From the NCBI RefSeq assembly GCF_000964595.1, contig NZ_LANP01000001.1, forward strand, positions 1 through 64,000: DNA of 64,000 nt, given 5' to 3'. Positions 40,976-51,356 of this stretch are shown in pieces (position 1 is the stretch's first letter; each line of letters begins with the position of its first letter). A program made the translations under genes and the position numbers. Source of the stretch: Orientia chuto str. Dubai (GTDB taxonomy: Bacteria > Pseudomonadota > Alphaproteobacteria > Rickettsiales > Rickettsiaceae). Under the pieces are notes generated by a model. It worked only from the letters and a program-made list of their open reading frames with translations. It was not told the DNA's origin and ran no database searches.

Positions 40976-41561
40976 CATTGTCTACTGAAAAGGCCTCAAA
41001 GGCATATTCAATCTAAAGAAGAAGAAAAGTTAATTTTGTTAACTTTCGCACTTTATAGAACCTGCTATTAACTTGTGTTAACTTTTATTAATTTTTGTAA
41101 TTAATATTCAACCTTAACTGTATTAAATTTGCAAAATTTGTCAATATTATAAAAAAATTAATGCAAAAGGTCGAATATAAGGAGAATAAAATTTAGGAAA
41201 TTTAGCGCTAATTTTTAACTCAAAAGTTGAATTAATGATCTAGAAACGCATGTAACTTAAGGCTAATTCAGCTATTTTCAAGTCAGATGTATTATGAATG
41301 AATTAGCACAAAAAAATTGCTAAAAAAAGCATAATTATTGATCAGTTATTTAACTACAATGTAGTATTTATTAATAATAATATCAATTATATAGTAATTA
41401 TGTCTTCAATAGCATTAAAGTTTACAAATAGATTACTAAGTAGACTCCGAATGAAAAAACAGTTTATAGAGATCAAAAGAGGACTTGTTTAAGAGTATCA
41501 AGTAAATGTTAAATAAAGCTTGTCTTTACCTTGCTGTGGTACAACAAAAATACAGCCAGAA
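40976..41561. other. decayed DNA between two relic genes
   Basis: Beyond the motif copies at 41107-41232 there is one short plus-strand open frame at about 41400-41490 (MSSIALKFTNRLLSRLRMKK and a few more residues) that I cannot assign. No RNA gene was seen. Confidence 0.35.
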
Positions 41562-42330
41562 TTATGAATTACAATTCTTCTTCTTTGTATTGAATATGCC
41601 TCTTGACGCCTTTTCAGTAGACAATGTTATATTAATTAATCGAGCTTTTAGCGCCAATATTTCCTGTTTTGATAAACCAGTATTTTCGGATACAAATTCA
41701 TTCGGAAAGCCAGATTTTAATAACTTCATTGCCAGCTCTTTTTTTTGTCTCTATTTTGCCAAATTCTACACCTTCAGCTCTGCCTTCATCAATATATTTT
41801 TCAGCAATTGTTCCCACAAGAGTTTCTGTCTCCTCCTTTGATAAATTCTTGGCTAGTATTTGTTCTAACTTACTTTGCTCATTTTTACTAACCTTATTTC
41901 CAGTGTACCATAAGTGAAGTCATGTAAATATATCCACGTTTTTAGTCTATTAAGACTGCATCTTTGTATAATTCAAAAAATTTTTCCCATTGGCTAGCAT
42001 TGAATGTACATATTTCATAAAATATGCTAGTGCTTACTGTTGATTTTTTCTTGATTTCAGTGTCTGGCCTGCTTGCCAATCTGTTAATTTATATTCAGAG
42101 CCCATAAACTATTTAGCTAATTCAGGGGAATCAAACAGTTCCCATAAGCTTTTCTTGGAAAATTGTATGGATTTTTTCTATGATATACTACCATAGATAT
42201 AACTAGTGGTAATTTATTTCTTTCTTTTTGATATTTTTCCAGTAATGATAAAGCGTAATTTTCACAATCTTAATACAATCGAATAATCTGGACTTACTTG
42301 AGCTTCAACAAAAACATATATAAATGCCTT
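41562..42330 (-). pseudogene. Rpn/transposase_31 family PD-(D/E)XK nuclease relic
   Basis: The minus strand starts with KAFIYVFVEAQVSPDYSIVL, the E-x-Q-type nuclease core of Rpn recombination-promoting nucleases. It continues through broken frames (SLWELFDSPELAK, LAKNLSKEETETLVGTIAEK) to the typical C-terminal helix pair ELAMKLLKSGFPNEFVSENT followed by GLSKQEILALK. Multiple stops and frame shifts are present. Such genes are highly amplified in Orientia and Rickettsia. The fragment lacks the N-terminal third. Confidence 0.6.
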
Positions 42331-42400
42331 ATTAGCAGTTTAAAATACTAGTTAAATAGCAAATTTAATATGAACACAAATATTATTAAACAATCAATCA

Positions 42401-43180
42401 TTATATTATAACTGCTTTTAAAAATAGGTCTTGAAAATTATTAGTAGTTATTTTAGCCAATTCGCTAACTGAAAGATTTTTTATTTTACTTACCATATCT
42501 GCAATATACACCAAATAAGCAGGCTCATTTTGTTTACTACGCATCGGTACTGGAGCTAGATAAGGGGAATCTGTTTCTATCAACAAGCTTGATGTTGGTA
42601 CATTATTATAAATAGTCTTTCTTAGATTTTCTGCATTTTTAAAAGTTATGATGCCAGAAACTGAAATGTAAATTCCTAGTTCTAGCATTTTAACAGCAAA
42701 ATCTTGCGATGCTGTAAAACAATGGATCACTGCTTTAAAAGTATACTTCTTACGTGCATTATATAAGATTTCATAAGTATCACTTTCAGAATCTCTAGTA
42801 TGTACAATCACAGGCAGTCTACTTATATGAGCTGCCTTTATGTGCTCAATAAAGGATTTTTTTTGTAGTAACTTGTGTTCATTTGAAATATTATGAAAAT
42901 AATCTAGGCCTGTTTCCCCAAAAGCAATAGTTGTAGGGTTTTGAGCTAAGTCTGATAATAGCTCAGCACTAACTTGCGGATAGTTCATCACTTCAGTCGG
43001 ATGAACTCCAACTGAGGAAAATATATTGGAATATTTTCGAGTTATAGCACATATTTCTGGAAATTCATTTAGGTTGGTACTAACAGTTAACATATATTTA
43101 ACTCCATTAGCTTTTGCATTTTTAATTACTGTATTTTGCTCAGTAAGCATATTTAAATGACAATGAGAATCAATTAACAT
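42401..43180 (-). CDS. tatD: TatD-family metal-dependent deoxyribonuclease
   Basis: The 259-aa TIM-barrel hydrolase has metal-binding motifs DSHCHLNM at the start, GETGLDYFHN, PVIVHTRDSESD, VIHCFTA and ETDSPYLAPVP near the C-terminus. TatD/YcfH proteins are 3'-5' DNA exonucleases linked to DNA repair and quality control. Its start overlaps the metG end by 7 bp, the usual alphaproteobacterial metG-tatD order. Confidence 0.93.
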   Translation of the reverse strand: MLIDSHCHLNMLTEQNTVIKNAKANGVKYMLTVSTNLNEFPEICAITRKYSNIFSSVGVHPTEVMNYPQVSAELLSDLAQNPTTIAFGETGLDYFHNISNEHKLLQKKSFIEHIKAAHISRLPVIVHTRDSESDTYEILYNARKKYTFKAVIHCFTASQDFAVKMLELGIYISVSGIITFKNAENLRKTIYNNVPTSSLLIETDSPYLAPVPMRSKQNEPAYLVYIADMVSKIKNLSVSELAKITTNNFQDLFLKAVII

Positions 43181-44727
43181 ATATTATTACTTTTTTCTTC
43201 AATTTTAACAAATATTGGTATTGGTTCAGAAATAACCTTGCCTGGTTTTAGAGCATAAGAACTATCAATATAATTAAATTTTCTCTCTGTTTTATCTACA
43301 GCTATTAAATCTAAAATTTTACTTGCTGATTCAGGTATAAAAGGCTGTAATAAAATTGCTATACCTCTTATAGTTTCTATTAATGTATATAATATCTTTG
43401 CGACCTTTTGAGCATTGCTATCTTTAAATTTCCAAGGAGCTTGTTGATCAAAGTACATATTAGCTTGATTCACAATTTCCATAATTTTGCTTAGAATGAT
43501 AGTTATGTTCTCATTATTAATAAGACTAACAAGACTATTACTTAACGTAACAGTATTTATTAACAGCGGTTCAGATTTATATAGATCAATAATATTTATT
43601 TCATCTAATAGTGGTATTTTAGCTTTATTATATTTGTAAATAAAAGATAAAGTTCTATGGACTAAATTACCAAGTTTATTGCACAGTTCACTATTAATTC
43701 TATTGATAAAACCACTTTGGCTAAAATTACCATCTTTACCAACTGTAATTTCTTTTAATAAGAAATAACGTACCTGATCAACTCCAAATTTATTAACTAG
43801 GTCAACAGGATTAATAACATTTCCTACAGATTTAGAAATTTTTTGTCCTTCGTTAGTCCACCATCCATGTACTAAAATAGTTTTAGGTAAAGGTAAATCA
43901 GCAGACATAAGAAATGCTGGCCAATAAACAGCATGAAACCTTAATATATCCTTACCAACTATATGAAGATTTGCTGGCCAGAAATTAGCCATTAATGTGC
44001 TATTATCACTTGCATATTCTAATGCTGAAACATAGTTTACCAATGCATCGAGCCAAACATAAATCACATGTAGTGGATCATTAGGTACTGCTATTCCCCA
44101 TTTAAATGTAGTACGTGAAATTGAAAGATCAGTAAGACCATTTTTAATAAAATTGATTACTTCATTTCTGAAAAATGCAGGTTTAATAATATTATCATTA
44201 TTTTCATACCAATGCAGTAATTTTTGCTGCCATTTTGATAATGTAAAAAAATAGCTAGATTCCTCTACCCATTCTACTTCAGTGCCAGTTGGGGCTTTAC
44301 CATCAGCAGTAAGCTCGGCTTCTGAATAGAAAGCTTCATCTTTAATTGAATACCATCCACAATACTTACCAAGATATATATCCCCTCGTTGATTAAGAAT
44401 ATTCCAAAACTTCTGTACTGCTTTAACGTGCCTTATTTCAGTTGTTCTAATAAAGTCATTGTTTGATAAATTCAAGTCAATACTAAGTTTTATAAAGGAG
44501 GATGCTATCTTATCAACAAATTCTTGAGGCAAAATTCCTGCACTACTAGCTGCTTTTTCAACTTTTTGCCCATGTTCATCAGTACCAGTTAAAAATATTA
44601 CTTCTTTTCCTAAGAGCCTCATAAATCTGGCATAAACATCTGCTATAATGCTAGTATATGCATGCCCAATATGGGGTATATCATTAACGTAATATATGGG
44701 AGTAGTAATATAATATTTATTTTTCAT
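43174..44727 (-). CDS. metG: methionyl-tRNA synthetase
   Basis: The 517-aa class I synthetase has the HIGH-type motif HIGHAYTSIIADVYAR, connective peptide (YCGWYSIKDEAFYSEAEL) and KISKS in GQKISKSVGNVI, plus an anticodon-binding helical domain. The four-cysteine knuckle and the C-terminal EMAP-like domain are absent, as in the shorter type-2 MetRS common in alphaproteobacteria. It overlaps tatD. The initiator tRNA gene is at 59384-59458. Confidence 0.95.
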   Translation of the reverse strand: MKNKYYITTPIYYVNDIPHIGHAYTSIIADVYARFMRLLGKEVIFLTGTDEHGQKVEKAASSAGILPQEFVDKIASSFIKLSIDLNLSNNDFIRTTEIRHVKAVQKFWNILNQRGDIYLGKYCGWYSIKDEAFYSEAELTADGKAPTGTEVEWVEESSYFFTLSKWQQKLLHWYENNDNIIKPAFFRNEVINFIKNGLTDLSISRTTFKWGIAVPNDPLHVIYVWLDALVNYVSALEYASDNSTLMANFWPANLHIVGKDILRFHAVYWPAFLMSADLPLPKTILVHGWWTNEGQKISKSVGNVINPVDLVNKFGVDQVRYFLLKEITVGKDGNFSQSGFINRINSELCNKLGNLVHRTLSFIYKYNKAKIPLLDEINIIDLYKSEPLLINTVTLSNSLVSLINNENITIILSKIMEIVNQANMYFDQQAPWKFKDSNAQKVAKILYTLIETIRGIAILLQPFIPESASKILDLIAVDKTERKFNYIDSSYALKPGKVISEPIPIFVKIEEKSNNIC

Positions 44728-45052
44728 AGATAGTATAGATAGTAATGTTATAAAAATTCATTCTAAAATTAGTAATAAATTTATTAAGTCAAAGAATCTT
44801 TTAATCATTGTTTAACAATTGTTTTGTACCTTGCTATAAGGGGCTATAAAAATTTCTTTATAAAATCTGCAAAGAAACAGGAATTTATTACTTGTCTTCC
44901 AGGATTTATATACACATCTTGAAAAATCTAATCAATATACCTGCTATTAAAATATCTTATCTTATAGGTTTTACCTCCTGCTAGCGAGATAATTAAAGTC
45001 ACATTTGATAGCTAAAATCTTAATTTTTTTAAGTCTGTTTTAAAATTTAATA
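44728..45052. other. 325-bp intergenic region upstream of metG
   Basis: It lies between rho and metG, both minus strand. It has no convincing coding frame. It contains a perfect short palindrome ATTGTT-T-AACAAT (44807-44819). A TTGACT on the minus strand (44787-44792) lies 60 bp before metG and could be a -35 box, without a good -10 box. Confidence 0.4.
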
Positions 45053-46411
45053 CTATGAATTCATCAAATCAAAGAACTCGCTATTAGATTTAGTACTTTT
45101 AAGCTTACTAAGTAAAAACTCAATAGCTTCTATAGCACTCATTGAATGAATAATTTTTCTAATCATCCACATTTTTACTAATATAGGCTTATCAACTAAT
45201 AAATCTTCTCTTCTAGTCCCAGATTTATTAATATCAATTGCAGGAAAAACTCTTTTATCAGCTATCTTTCTATCTAATACAATTTCTGAATTACCTGTTC
45301 CCTTAAATTCTTCGAAAATTACTTCATCCATTCTAGATCCTGTATCAACTAATGCAGTACCAATAATAGTTAAAGAACCACCGTTTTCAATGTTACGAGC
45401 TGCTCCAAAAAAGCTTTTAGGTTTTTGTAAAGCATTTGCGTCGACTCCGCCAGTAAGTACTTTACCTGAAGATGGAACAACAGTATTATATGCTCTAGCT
45501 AGTCTAGTGATAGAATCTAGTAATATTACTACATCTCTTTTTTGCTCAACTAATCTTTTTGCTTTCTCAATGACAATTTCAGCTAATTGCGTGTGTCGTA
45601 CTGCTGGTTCGTCAAAGGTAGAACTTACAACTTCTCCTTTAACTGATCTAATCATGTCAGTAACCTCTTCAGGCCTTTCACCTATTAGCAATACTATAAG
45701 ATAAATTTCAGGATGATTAGTAGAAATAGAATGTGCGATACTTTGTAATAAGATTGTTTTACCTGTACGAGGAGGAGCAACTATAAGAGCTCTTTGACCT
45801 TTGCCCATAGGAGCAACTAGCTCAATAACTCTGGTACTAAGATTTTTATGATCCAAATTCGATTCAAGAGAAATTTTTTCCTCTGGATATAAAGCTACTA
45901 AATCATCAAAATGTACTCGCTGAATAGATTTTTTAATATCTTCGCCATTTACTTTTAGTACTTTTAATAAAGAAAAATAGCGTTCTCCAGGCTTAGGAGC
46001 TCGAATTTGCCCTTCAACAACATCTCCAGTACGCAATTCACAACGTTTAATTTGACTTAAAGACACATAAATATCTCCTTGTCCTGATAAATAATTGTTC
46101 TTTGGCGACCTCAAAAATCCAAATCCACCATTTAAGATTTCAATTACTCCTTCTTCAACAACTGTACCATTATGTCCTACTACTGTTTTTAAAATAGCTG
46201 ATATTAGCTCATCTTTAGATAGTAAATTTGCATCATCGATTCCCAAACTTTCAGCATAGCATTGTAGTGCTTTAGGAGACTTTCCCTTTAATTCACTTAA
46301 GTGAATTGTTATTTCAACTGGGAAGGTTGCAGTTTCACTACTAGGTAGTTTTCTATTAATGATAGCTACAGCTGTAGATGGTTTTTTGGTTGTAAGTTCT
46401 TTTTCGGTCAT
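45053..46411 (-). CDS. rho: transcription termination factor Rho
   Basis: The 452-aa hexameric RNA helicase has an N-terminal Rho-N and cold-shock-like RNA-binding domain ([38 protein letters not shown]), Walker [13 protein letters not shown] and Walker [17 protein letters not shown]. The Q-loop/R-loop segment [20 protein letters not shown] and [20 protein letters not shown] are present. About 30 N-terminal residues precede the usual start of the family core. The helicase core looks fully functional. Confidence 0.96.
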   Translation of the reverse strand: MTEKELTTKKPSTAVAIINRKLPSSETATFPVEITIHLSELKGKSPKALQCYAESLGIDDANLLSKDELISAILKTVVGHNGTVVEEGVIEILNGGFGFLRSPKNNYLSGQGDIYVSLSQIKRCELRTGDVVEGQIRAPKPGERYFSLLKVLKVNGEDIKKSIQRVHFDDLVALYPEEKISLESNLDHKNLSTRVIELVAPMGKGQRALIVAPPRTGKTILLQSIAHSISTNHPEIYLIVLLIGERPEEVTDMIRSVKGEVVSSTFDEPAVRHTQLAEIVIEKAKRLVEQKRDVVILLDSITRLARAYNTVVPSSGKVLTGGVDANALQKPKSFFGAARNIENGGSLTIIGTALVDTGSRMDEVIFEEFKGTGNSEIVLDRKIADKRVFPAIDINKSGTRREDLLVDKPILVKMWMIRKIIHSMSAIEAIEFLLSKLKSTKSNSEFFDLMNS

Positions 46412-46813
46412 AATTTTTAAGGATTAATTAAACTGCTGGATATAATGTATTAGCTTTCCAGCGTGGAATAGAAATTAGCTACTTTTAGGATATATAATAA
46501 AACATTTAAAATGAAAAAAATAATCCCTTTGTAACTTTATTTAAGCCAATAACCCCGCTGCAATTCTTGGTGAAAAATTTCTTAAATAAGGTAAATCATA
46601 ATCATTTTCAGAAACAGGTTTATAAGACCTATACATCACCAAGCAAGAAGCTTTAATACAGTGAATAGCAAAATTTGCTGAATTTGTCAAATAAATTAAT
46701 ACTTTAATATTTAAACAAAATTAATTTTATATTGTATCAGAAATAAATAATACCATTTAAAAAGCTATTATAGACTAATTAAAATAAGTATTTAATTATA
46801 CTTATTTAAAAAA
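46412..46813. other. 402-bp region with a coding remnant
   Basis: On the minus strand, 46541 to about 46710 is open and ends ...ANFAIHCIKASCLVMYRSYK, PVSENDYDLPYLRNFSPRIA, AGLLA, stop. It looks like the tail of a real protein but has no start and I cannot name it. The rest is AT-rich with no gene; it also holds the rho upstream region. Confidence 0.4.
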
Positions 46814-47683
46814 CTACTTTAGTACAGTATGATATGAAATAGTAAATTCACTTTTTAAGTGTTTAAAAATGCTACAACTAATATCATTTTCTACCATGTA
46901 AATTGATGACATATCTACTATACTACAAAAAAACTCAAGTTGATAAATATAACTGTTGGAATCAATATTAGTTAAAAAAACCCTTGGCATATGTGTATTA
47001 ATTATAAGTGAAGATTCTTTCATAATCTTTTCAAGAGCCTTAATTATATCTTCGCAATAGTTTGGATTATCTTTATCACTTTCTAGCTTAGTAATTTTAA
47101 CCTCAGCTCTACATTTTATTATTTGAGTAGCTGAAGTCCAGTTAACTAAATTCTCTTGTATAATTTTACTATTAGGAATTAAAACTTTTACATTGTTTTC
47201 ATTAATAATAGTAATACATCTTCCTCCAATTGAGCTAACTACTCCACTTACTCCAGCAATGCTGATTATATCACCAATTTTAAATGGCCGTTCAACCATA
47301 ACAATCACACTACTCATAAAATTATTAAAAAAATTTTTTGCTCCAAGACCAATACCAATACCAATTCCCCCACTAATAACAGCAAAGGCGCTGAGTGGAA
47401 TATTAGATATTTGCAAGATTGTTATTAAATAAATTGCAGAAATTAACCACTCAAATATTCTTCCTAAAACCTTTGCCGTATGAAGTTCAGTGGTAATATG
47501 ATCAACTATAGCTGTTTTAACAAATTTTTTAAGTCTTTTATAGTTCCTTATACCAATTAATAACAATATTATAGCCAAAAATATATTGCCTACATAAATA
47601 TCCGCATCTTGGCTAATGTGAACTAATGGAAAGCTCCATATTTTTGCTAAAGTATTTAAAATATCTTTTAATTCATTGATCAT
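46814..47683 (-). CDS. MscS-family mechanosensitive channel
   Basis: The 289-aa protein has N-terminal membrane helices (about 26-45, 75-95, 100-125). The pore-lining third helix is glycine/alanine-rich (AVISGGIGIGIGLGAKNFFN), followed by the MscS beta domain (VERPFKIGDIISIAGVSGVV, GGRCITIINENNVKVLIPNS). Such channels release solutes on hypo-osmotic shock. It is small, close in size to MscS itself. Possible conductance or ion preference cannot be read from sequence. Confidence 0.9.
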   Translation of the reverse strand: MINELKDILNTLAKIWSFPLVHISQDADIYVGNIFLAIILLLIGIRNYKRLKKFVKTAIVDHITTELHTAKVLGRIFEWLISAIYLITILQISNIPLSAFAVISGGIGIGIGLGAKNFFNNFMSSVIVMVERPFKIGDIISIAGVSGVVSSIGGRCITIINENNVKVLIPNSKIIQENLVNWTSATQIIKCRAEVKITKLESDKDNPNYCEDIIKALEKIMKESSLIINTHMPRVFLTNIDSNSYIYQLEFFCSIVDMSSIYMVENDISCSIFKHLKSEFTISYHTVLK

Positions 47684-47856
47684 AAATTATAACATGTTTG
47701 TTAATTATAAAATTTACTACCACAAAATTATAACATAAGACTATAATTAATGGCATATTAGTTATAAAATACTTGTGTTATTTAGTTTTATACCATTGCA
47801 TAGACTAATATTTTATGCTAACGTAGAAAAAATTAAATTTATTACTGTTTAAATTT

Positions 47857-47991
47857 ATGAAACGTACTTATCAACCTAGTAAATTAGTTAGAAAAAGAAG
47901 ACATGGGTTTTTAGAGCGTATGTCTAGTGTATGTGGTAGAAGAGTTCTAATGAGACGCCGTATGAAAGGCAGAAGTATCTTATCAGCCTAA
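47857..47991 (+). CDS. rpmH: ribosomal protein bL34
   Basis: The 44-aa protein [20 protein letters not shown] continues [18 protein letters not shown] and ends SILSA. It is the classic very basic bL34 of the large subunit. The TAA is followed at once by the rnpA ATG with no spacing (TAA then ATG), giving the standard rpmH-rnpA pair. Confidence 0.95.
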   Translation: MKRTYQPSKLVRKRRHGFLERMSSVCGRRVLMRRRMKGRSILSA

Positions 47992-48513
47992 ATGGAGATT
48001 TGTAGAAGGCTAATTATTGATTCACTTAAAAGTCAGTTAGCTTTTAAAGTTATCAATAAATATGGACAAAGGATAGTTAGTAAAAACCTAATTTTGATAT
48101 CTCATTCACTACAAGATAATTTTAAAGCTCTAGAAGTTTATGAGAAGAGAAAGATAACACAAAAGCTGTTACAGCTTTTACCAATGAAAATTTATTTAGG
48201 GCTTAAAGTTAGTAAAAAGTGTGGCCGCACTGCTGTTATAAGAAATGTAATTAAGCGTAGAGTAAAAGCTTGCATGAGACAAGTGATTAGTGAGAATTTT
48301 GGGGATAAAAATAATGCTCATGATATTTCTTGTACATTATCAACTCAAGGTTATATCAAGCATAATGATTGCTATATTACTAAAAGGTCTAATAGCTCGT
48401 TATTATCTAGAGCATATCTAATTATTCCACACAGGCATATTATTAAAGCTAGTTATTTGGAACTTAGTAATGAGCTTAAAAAATTGTTAAAACATTTAAG
48501 CAAAATAACTTGA
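47992..48513 (+). CDS. rnpA: ribonuclease P protein component
   Basis: RnpA is the protein cofactor of RNase P, which trims tRNA 5' ends. The RNA-binding signature is LGLKVSKKCGRTAVIRNVIK followed by RRVKACMR. At 173 aa it is longer than the usual 110-130. The excess lies in a loop before the signature (about 38-60) and after it (about 105-130), both polar. It starts directly after the rpmH stop. The RNase P RNA gene was not seen in this window. Confidence 0.9.
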   Translation: MEICRRLIIDSLKSQLAFKVINKYGQRIVSKNLILISHSLQDNFKALEVYEKRKITQKLLQLLPMKIYLGLKVSKKCGRTAVIRNVIKRRVKACMRQVISENFGDKNNAHDISCTLSTQGYIKHNDCYITKRSNSSLLSRAYLIIPHRHIIKASYLELSNELKKLLKHLSKIT

Positions 48514-48684
48514 TTCAAAATTTATTCTATCTATAAATAAATTTTGAAGTACTACATATAACAATATTTTACTAGCCTTGTAGTATATCATTAAATTTCA
48601 AAAACTACTTAATTTAAGTAAAAATTAAATCTATGCGATCTTGGATTACTGCTATAATATAAATTAATATAATCCGTAAATTAG

Positions 48685-51171
48685 ATGAAAAAACTATTTA
48701 AAGCTTTATGGATATCTGGAATTATTATTACCATATTATTGGTTTTAATAGTAAAGACTACAATATTTGATCATAGCATCAAGTATATAGTAGTTTATGC
48801 TGCTCGTATTTACGGATATAAAATTAGTATCAGTTCTCTAAGTAAAGATATTAGTATTAAGAATAGCACTATTGAATTGCATAATATTAACTATGATATT
48901 TATAAAAATTACAGTATCAATATTAATTCTATAAGAATAAATATTAACTTTATAGACTTTTTAATTCCAAATAGGTTAATAACAATTCATGCTGTATTAG
49001 ATAAAGTAAAACTATATTCTACCTTCAATGATACCCCACTAATCAATGTTTCATTTGATGCTGATTATGCTCATTCTACTCAAAGCCACGATAGAAAATA
49101 TATAGGCACTATAAATATTCGAAATATAGAAAGTGGCATATTAAATCTAACGGACTCTCGTTTTAGCAACTTGGTGAAAACAAACATCTGTAATTTCGAG
49201 GTCGATTCAAATAATTCATTAATAACAAATTCTTGTAAATTTTATGGAAGAAGCAAGTCATTAATTTTGGATATTAATGTTGCAACTAAATTTTTAAATG
49301 GAGTTCTAACTCAATGTAATGGTACTGTAGAAAGTCAATCACTACCATTAATAATAAGTAAAAAATTTAGTTTTTTATTTCCTAACAACAACATATGGAA
49401 AAAAGTTACCAATTTAATCGAACACGGGCAAATTACAAATGCTAGAATAAGTTTTGACTTAGGAAACGAATTTTTCAATAATGGTATAATTGAAGACCAT
49501 AATTTATATGGTCAAATGACAATAAGTAATACCTCAATTAAATATGATGTTATTCCTAGAATTACAGATATTAAATCAAATGTTCAAATTTTAGGCAGTA
49601 AATTATACTTTACAAACTTAACAGCCAGGTTATTAGAAACTAGCATTACTGAAACTCAAATTCACTTAGATTGGAAAAAATTTCTAAATACAAAAATCTA
49701 CATTACTGGAAAAGCAAATGGCTGTGTTCATGATTTAATTACTGGCTTTATCCCTACAGAATTTATTGACAAAATGCGATCTGCAGAGATTAATTTAGCA
49801 GACGCCTATGGAACAGCAGCAACAAAGTTTAATATTGTAATACCTATAGCAGCAGAATTTAAAAATAAATACAGTGTAAAAACTCAAGTTAGCAATTTTC
49901 ATCTTAAATTAAAAGAAAAATTTAAGTTATTCTATGAATTAATGGAAGTAGGCTATGATGGTCACACAGTAATGATTGTTGCTAATGGCAAAATTAACAA
50001 TATGAATTGTAATCTTAATTATAAAGCACTAGTCGATACAGAAAATAAATTCTGCGATGCTTTAAACCTTGCACTCTTAGTAAATAATCAAAGTAATTTC
50101 AATGCTGATTTTTTACAAATTATAGGTGGTAGCGCAATTGTTAACTTAAAAATTCAGTCAAAGTCAAATTATTCTACAATCTCAATTGATGATGATTTAA
50201 CTAATTTAGGCTTTACAATATATGATAATTTAGTTACTAAAAATGCTGGTCAAAAGGCTAGATTGCATATTTTAACTAAATTTTCTAATTCAGATTCATA
50301 CCAATTATCTGTTCAATTACATGGTAGTAATAATTTAAATATTCAGGGTATTATAAACTATGATAATAAAACTGCTAAATTTAATTTTCCAGTTTTTCAA
50401 TATGCAAACAATGATCTTATAGTGAAAGTTAACTTAATCGATGACCAAATTATAACAAAAATCAAGGGAAATATTTTAGATTTATCTGATATTAACTTAA
50501 AAGATTTAATTGGTCATAGACCTTTTCAGTCATTCAACAACAGCAATACTATAGTTGATGTAAATAAAGTAGCACTTAAGGATAACATAATACTAACAGA
50601 TTTCTATTTAACGTTGAATCAAAACAATAACTTGACTGGGCAGTTGCTAGCAAAGATAGGAGGACAGAATTTAATTGCAGAGTTAACAACAGCAGATAAT
50701 TATACAAAACTAGAGCTTACTACTCCAAACGCTAGCAATTTAATTCAAGAATTAAAAATTAGCAAAGATATAATTAAGGGAGAACTAATTTTACAACTTA
50801 ATATACCTCATAATCTACAAGAGAAAATTACTGGTAATTTAATAATGAAGAACTTTACTACAAAAAGAACATCATTTTTAACAAGGCTAGTTTCTCTCTT
50901 TTCTATTCACGGATTAATTAACTTTGTAACCTTACAAGATACTGTATATTTCTCTAATATGTATACTAAATTTGATTATGATAAAGGAGTAATTCAAATC
51001 CATGAAGGAAAAGCTACAGGTAGTTCGTTAAGCTTTACTCTTTACGGTATTATTGATACTAATGAGCGTTACTATAATATTGTAGGAAAATGTTATCCTG
51101 TTCTATATGGAATCAATCCTATATTAAAAAATATAGTATCTGCTCGATATAACCAAAACAGCAGGTTTTAA
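48685..51171 (+). CDS. large AsmA-like / DUF3971-type envelope protein
   Basis: The 828-aa protein has one N-terminal membrane anchor (about 9-29) and a long beta-strand-rich periplasmic part, ending in an AsmA-like C-terminal segment (LINFVTLQDTVYFSNMYTKF, GKATGSSLSFTLYGIID). Proteins of the AsmA/YhdP/TamB group form long bridges that are thought to carry phospholipids between the membranes; that is established for E. coli members, not this one. Length is somewhat shorter than E. coli YhdP. It stands alone, convergent with the quinone oxidoreductase. Confidence 0.72.
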   Translation: MKKLFKALWISGIIITILLVLIVKTTIFDHSIKYIVVYAARIYGYKISISSLSKDISIKNSTIELHNINYDIYKNYSININSIRININFIDFLIPNRLITIHAVLDKVKLYSTFNDTPLINVSFDADYAHSTQSHDRKYIGTINIRNIESGILNLTDSRFSNLVKTNICNFEVDSNNSLITNSCKFYGRSKSLILDINVATKFLNGVLTQCNGTVESQSLPLIISKKFSFLFPNNNIWKKVTNLIEHGQITNARISFDLGNEFFNNGIIEDHNLYGQMTISNTSIKYDVIPRITDIKSNVQILGSKLYFTNLTARLLETSITETQIHLDWKKFLNTKIYITGKANGCVHDLITGFIPTEFIDKMRSAEINLADAYGTAATKFNIVIPIAAEFKNKYSVKTQVSNFHLKLKEKFKLFYELMEVGYDGHTVMIVANGKINNMNCNLNYKALVDTENKFCDALNLALLVNNQSNFNADFLQIIGGSAIVNLKIQSKSNYSTISIDDDLTNLGFTIYDNLVTKNAGQKARLHILTKFSNSDSYQLSVQLHGSNNLNIQGIINYDNKTAKFNFPVFQYANNDLIVKVNLIDDQIITKIKGNILDLSDINLKDLIGHRPFQSFNNSNTIVDVNKVALKDNIILTDFYLTLNQNNNLTGQLLAKIGGQNLIAELTTADNYTKLELTTPNASNLIQELKISKDIIKGELILQLNIPHNLQEKITGNLIMKNFTTKRTSFLTRLVSLFSIHGLINFVTLQDTVYFSNMYTKFDYDKGVIQIHEGKATGSSLSFTLYGIIDTNERYYNIVGKCYPVLYGINPILKNIVSARYNQNSRF

Positions 51172-51356
51172 TTTTCATATTTAATAGCATTGATTGTAAA
51201 AGATTATTTCTGTTTCTCAGCTGGGAGTTAGTGTCTCTGCATAAAATTTAGCTTTGCTTATTGCAATACATGTTTAGAATAATTTTTTATAACCAACATA
51301 GAAAAATACTTAAGTTAAGTAAAATATTAAAATTTGGTCGCAATTATAAAAAAAAC

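Larger units (their letters stand above)
40374..41232. repeat. four copies of a 13-bp motif bracketing a winged-helix relic
   Basis: ATTCAACCTTTTG occurs at 40379-40391 on the plus strand, and ATTCAACCTTAAC at 41107-41119 is a partial plus-strand copy. CAAAAGGTCGAAT at 41164-41176 and CAAAAGTTGAAT at 41221-41232 are inverted copies. The outer pair extends to 18 bp (40374-40391 against 41164-41182) with one substitution and one indel. The first copy is also nearly palindromic (TATTCA, six bases, TGAATA). These could be terminal repeats, operators or replication iterons. Confidence 0.5.

Noticed and set aside
41506-41917. 111-aa and 82-aa plus-strand open frames
   Set aside because: Both are antisense to the Rpn nuclease relic, whose frames match a known family.
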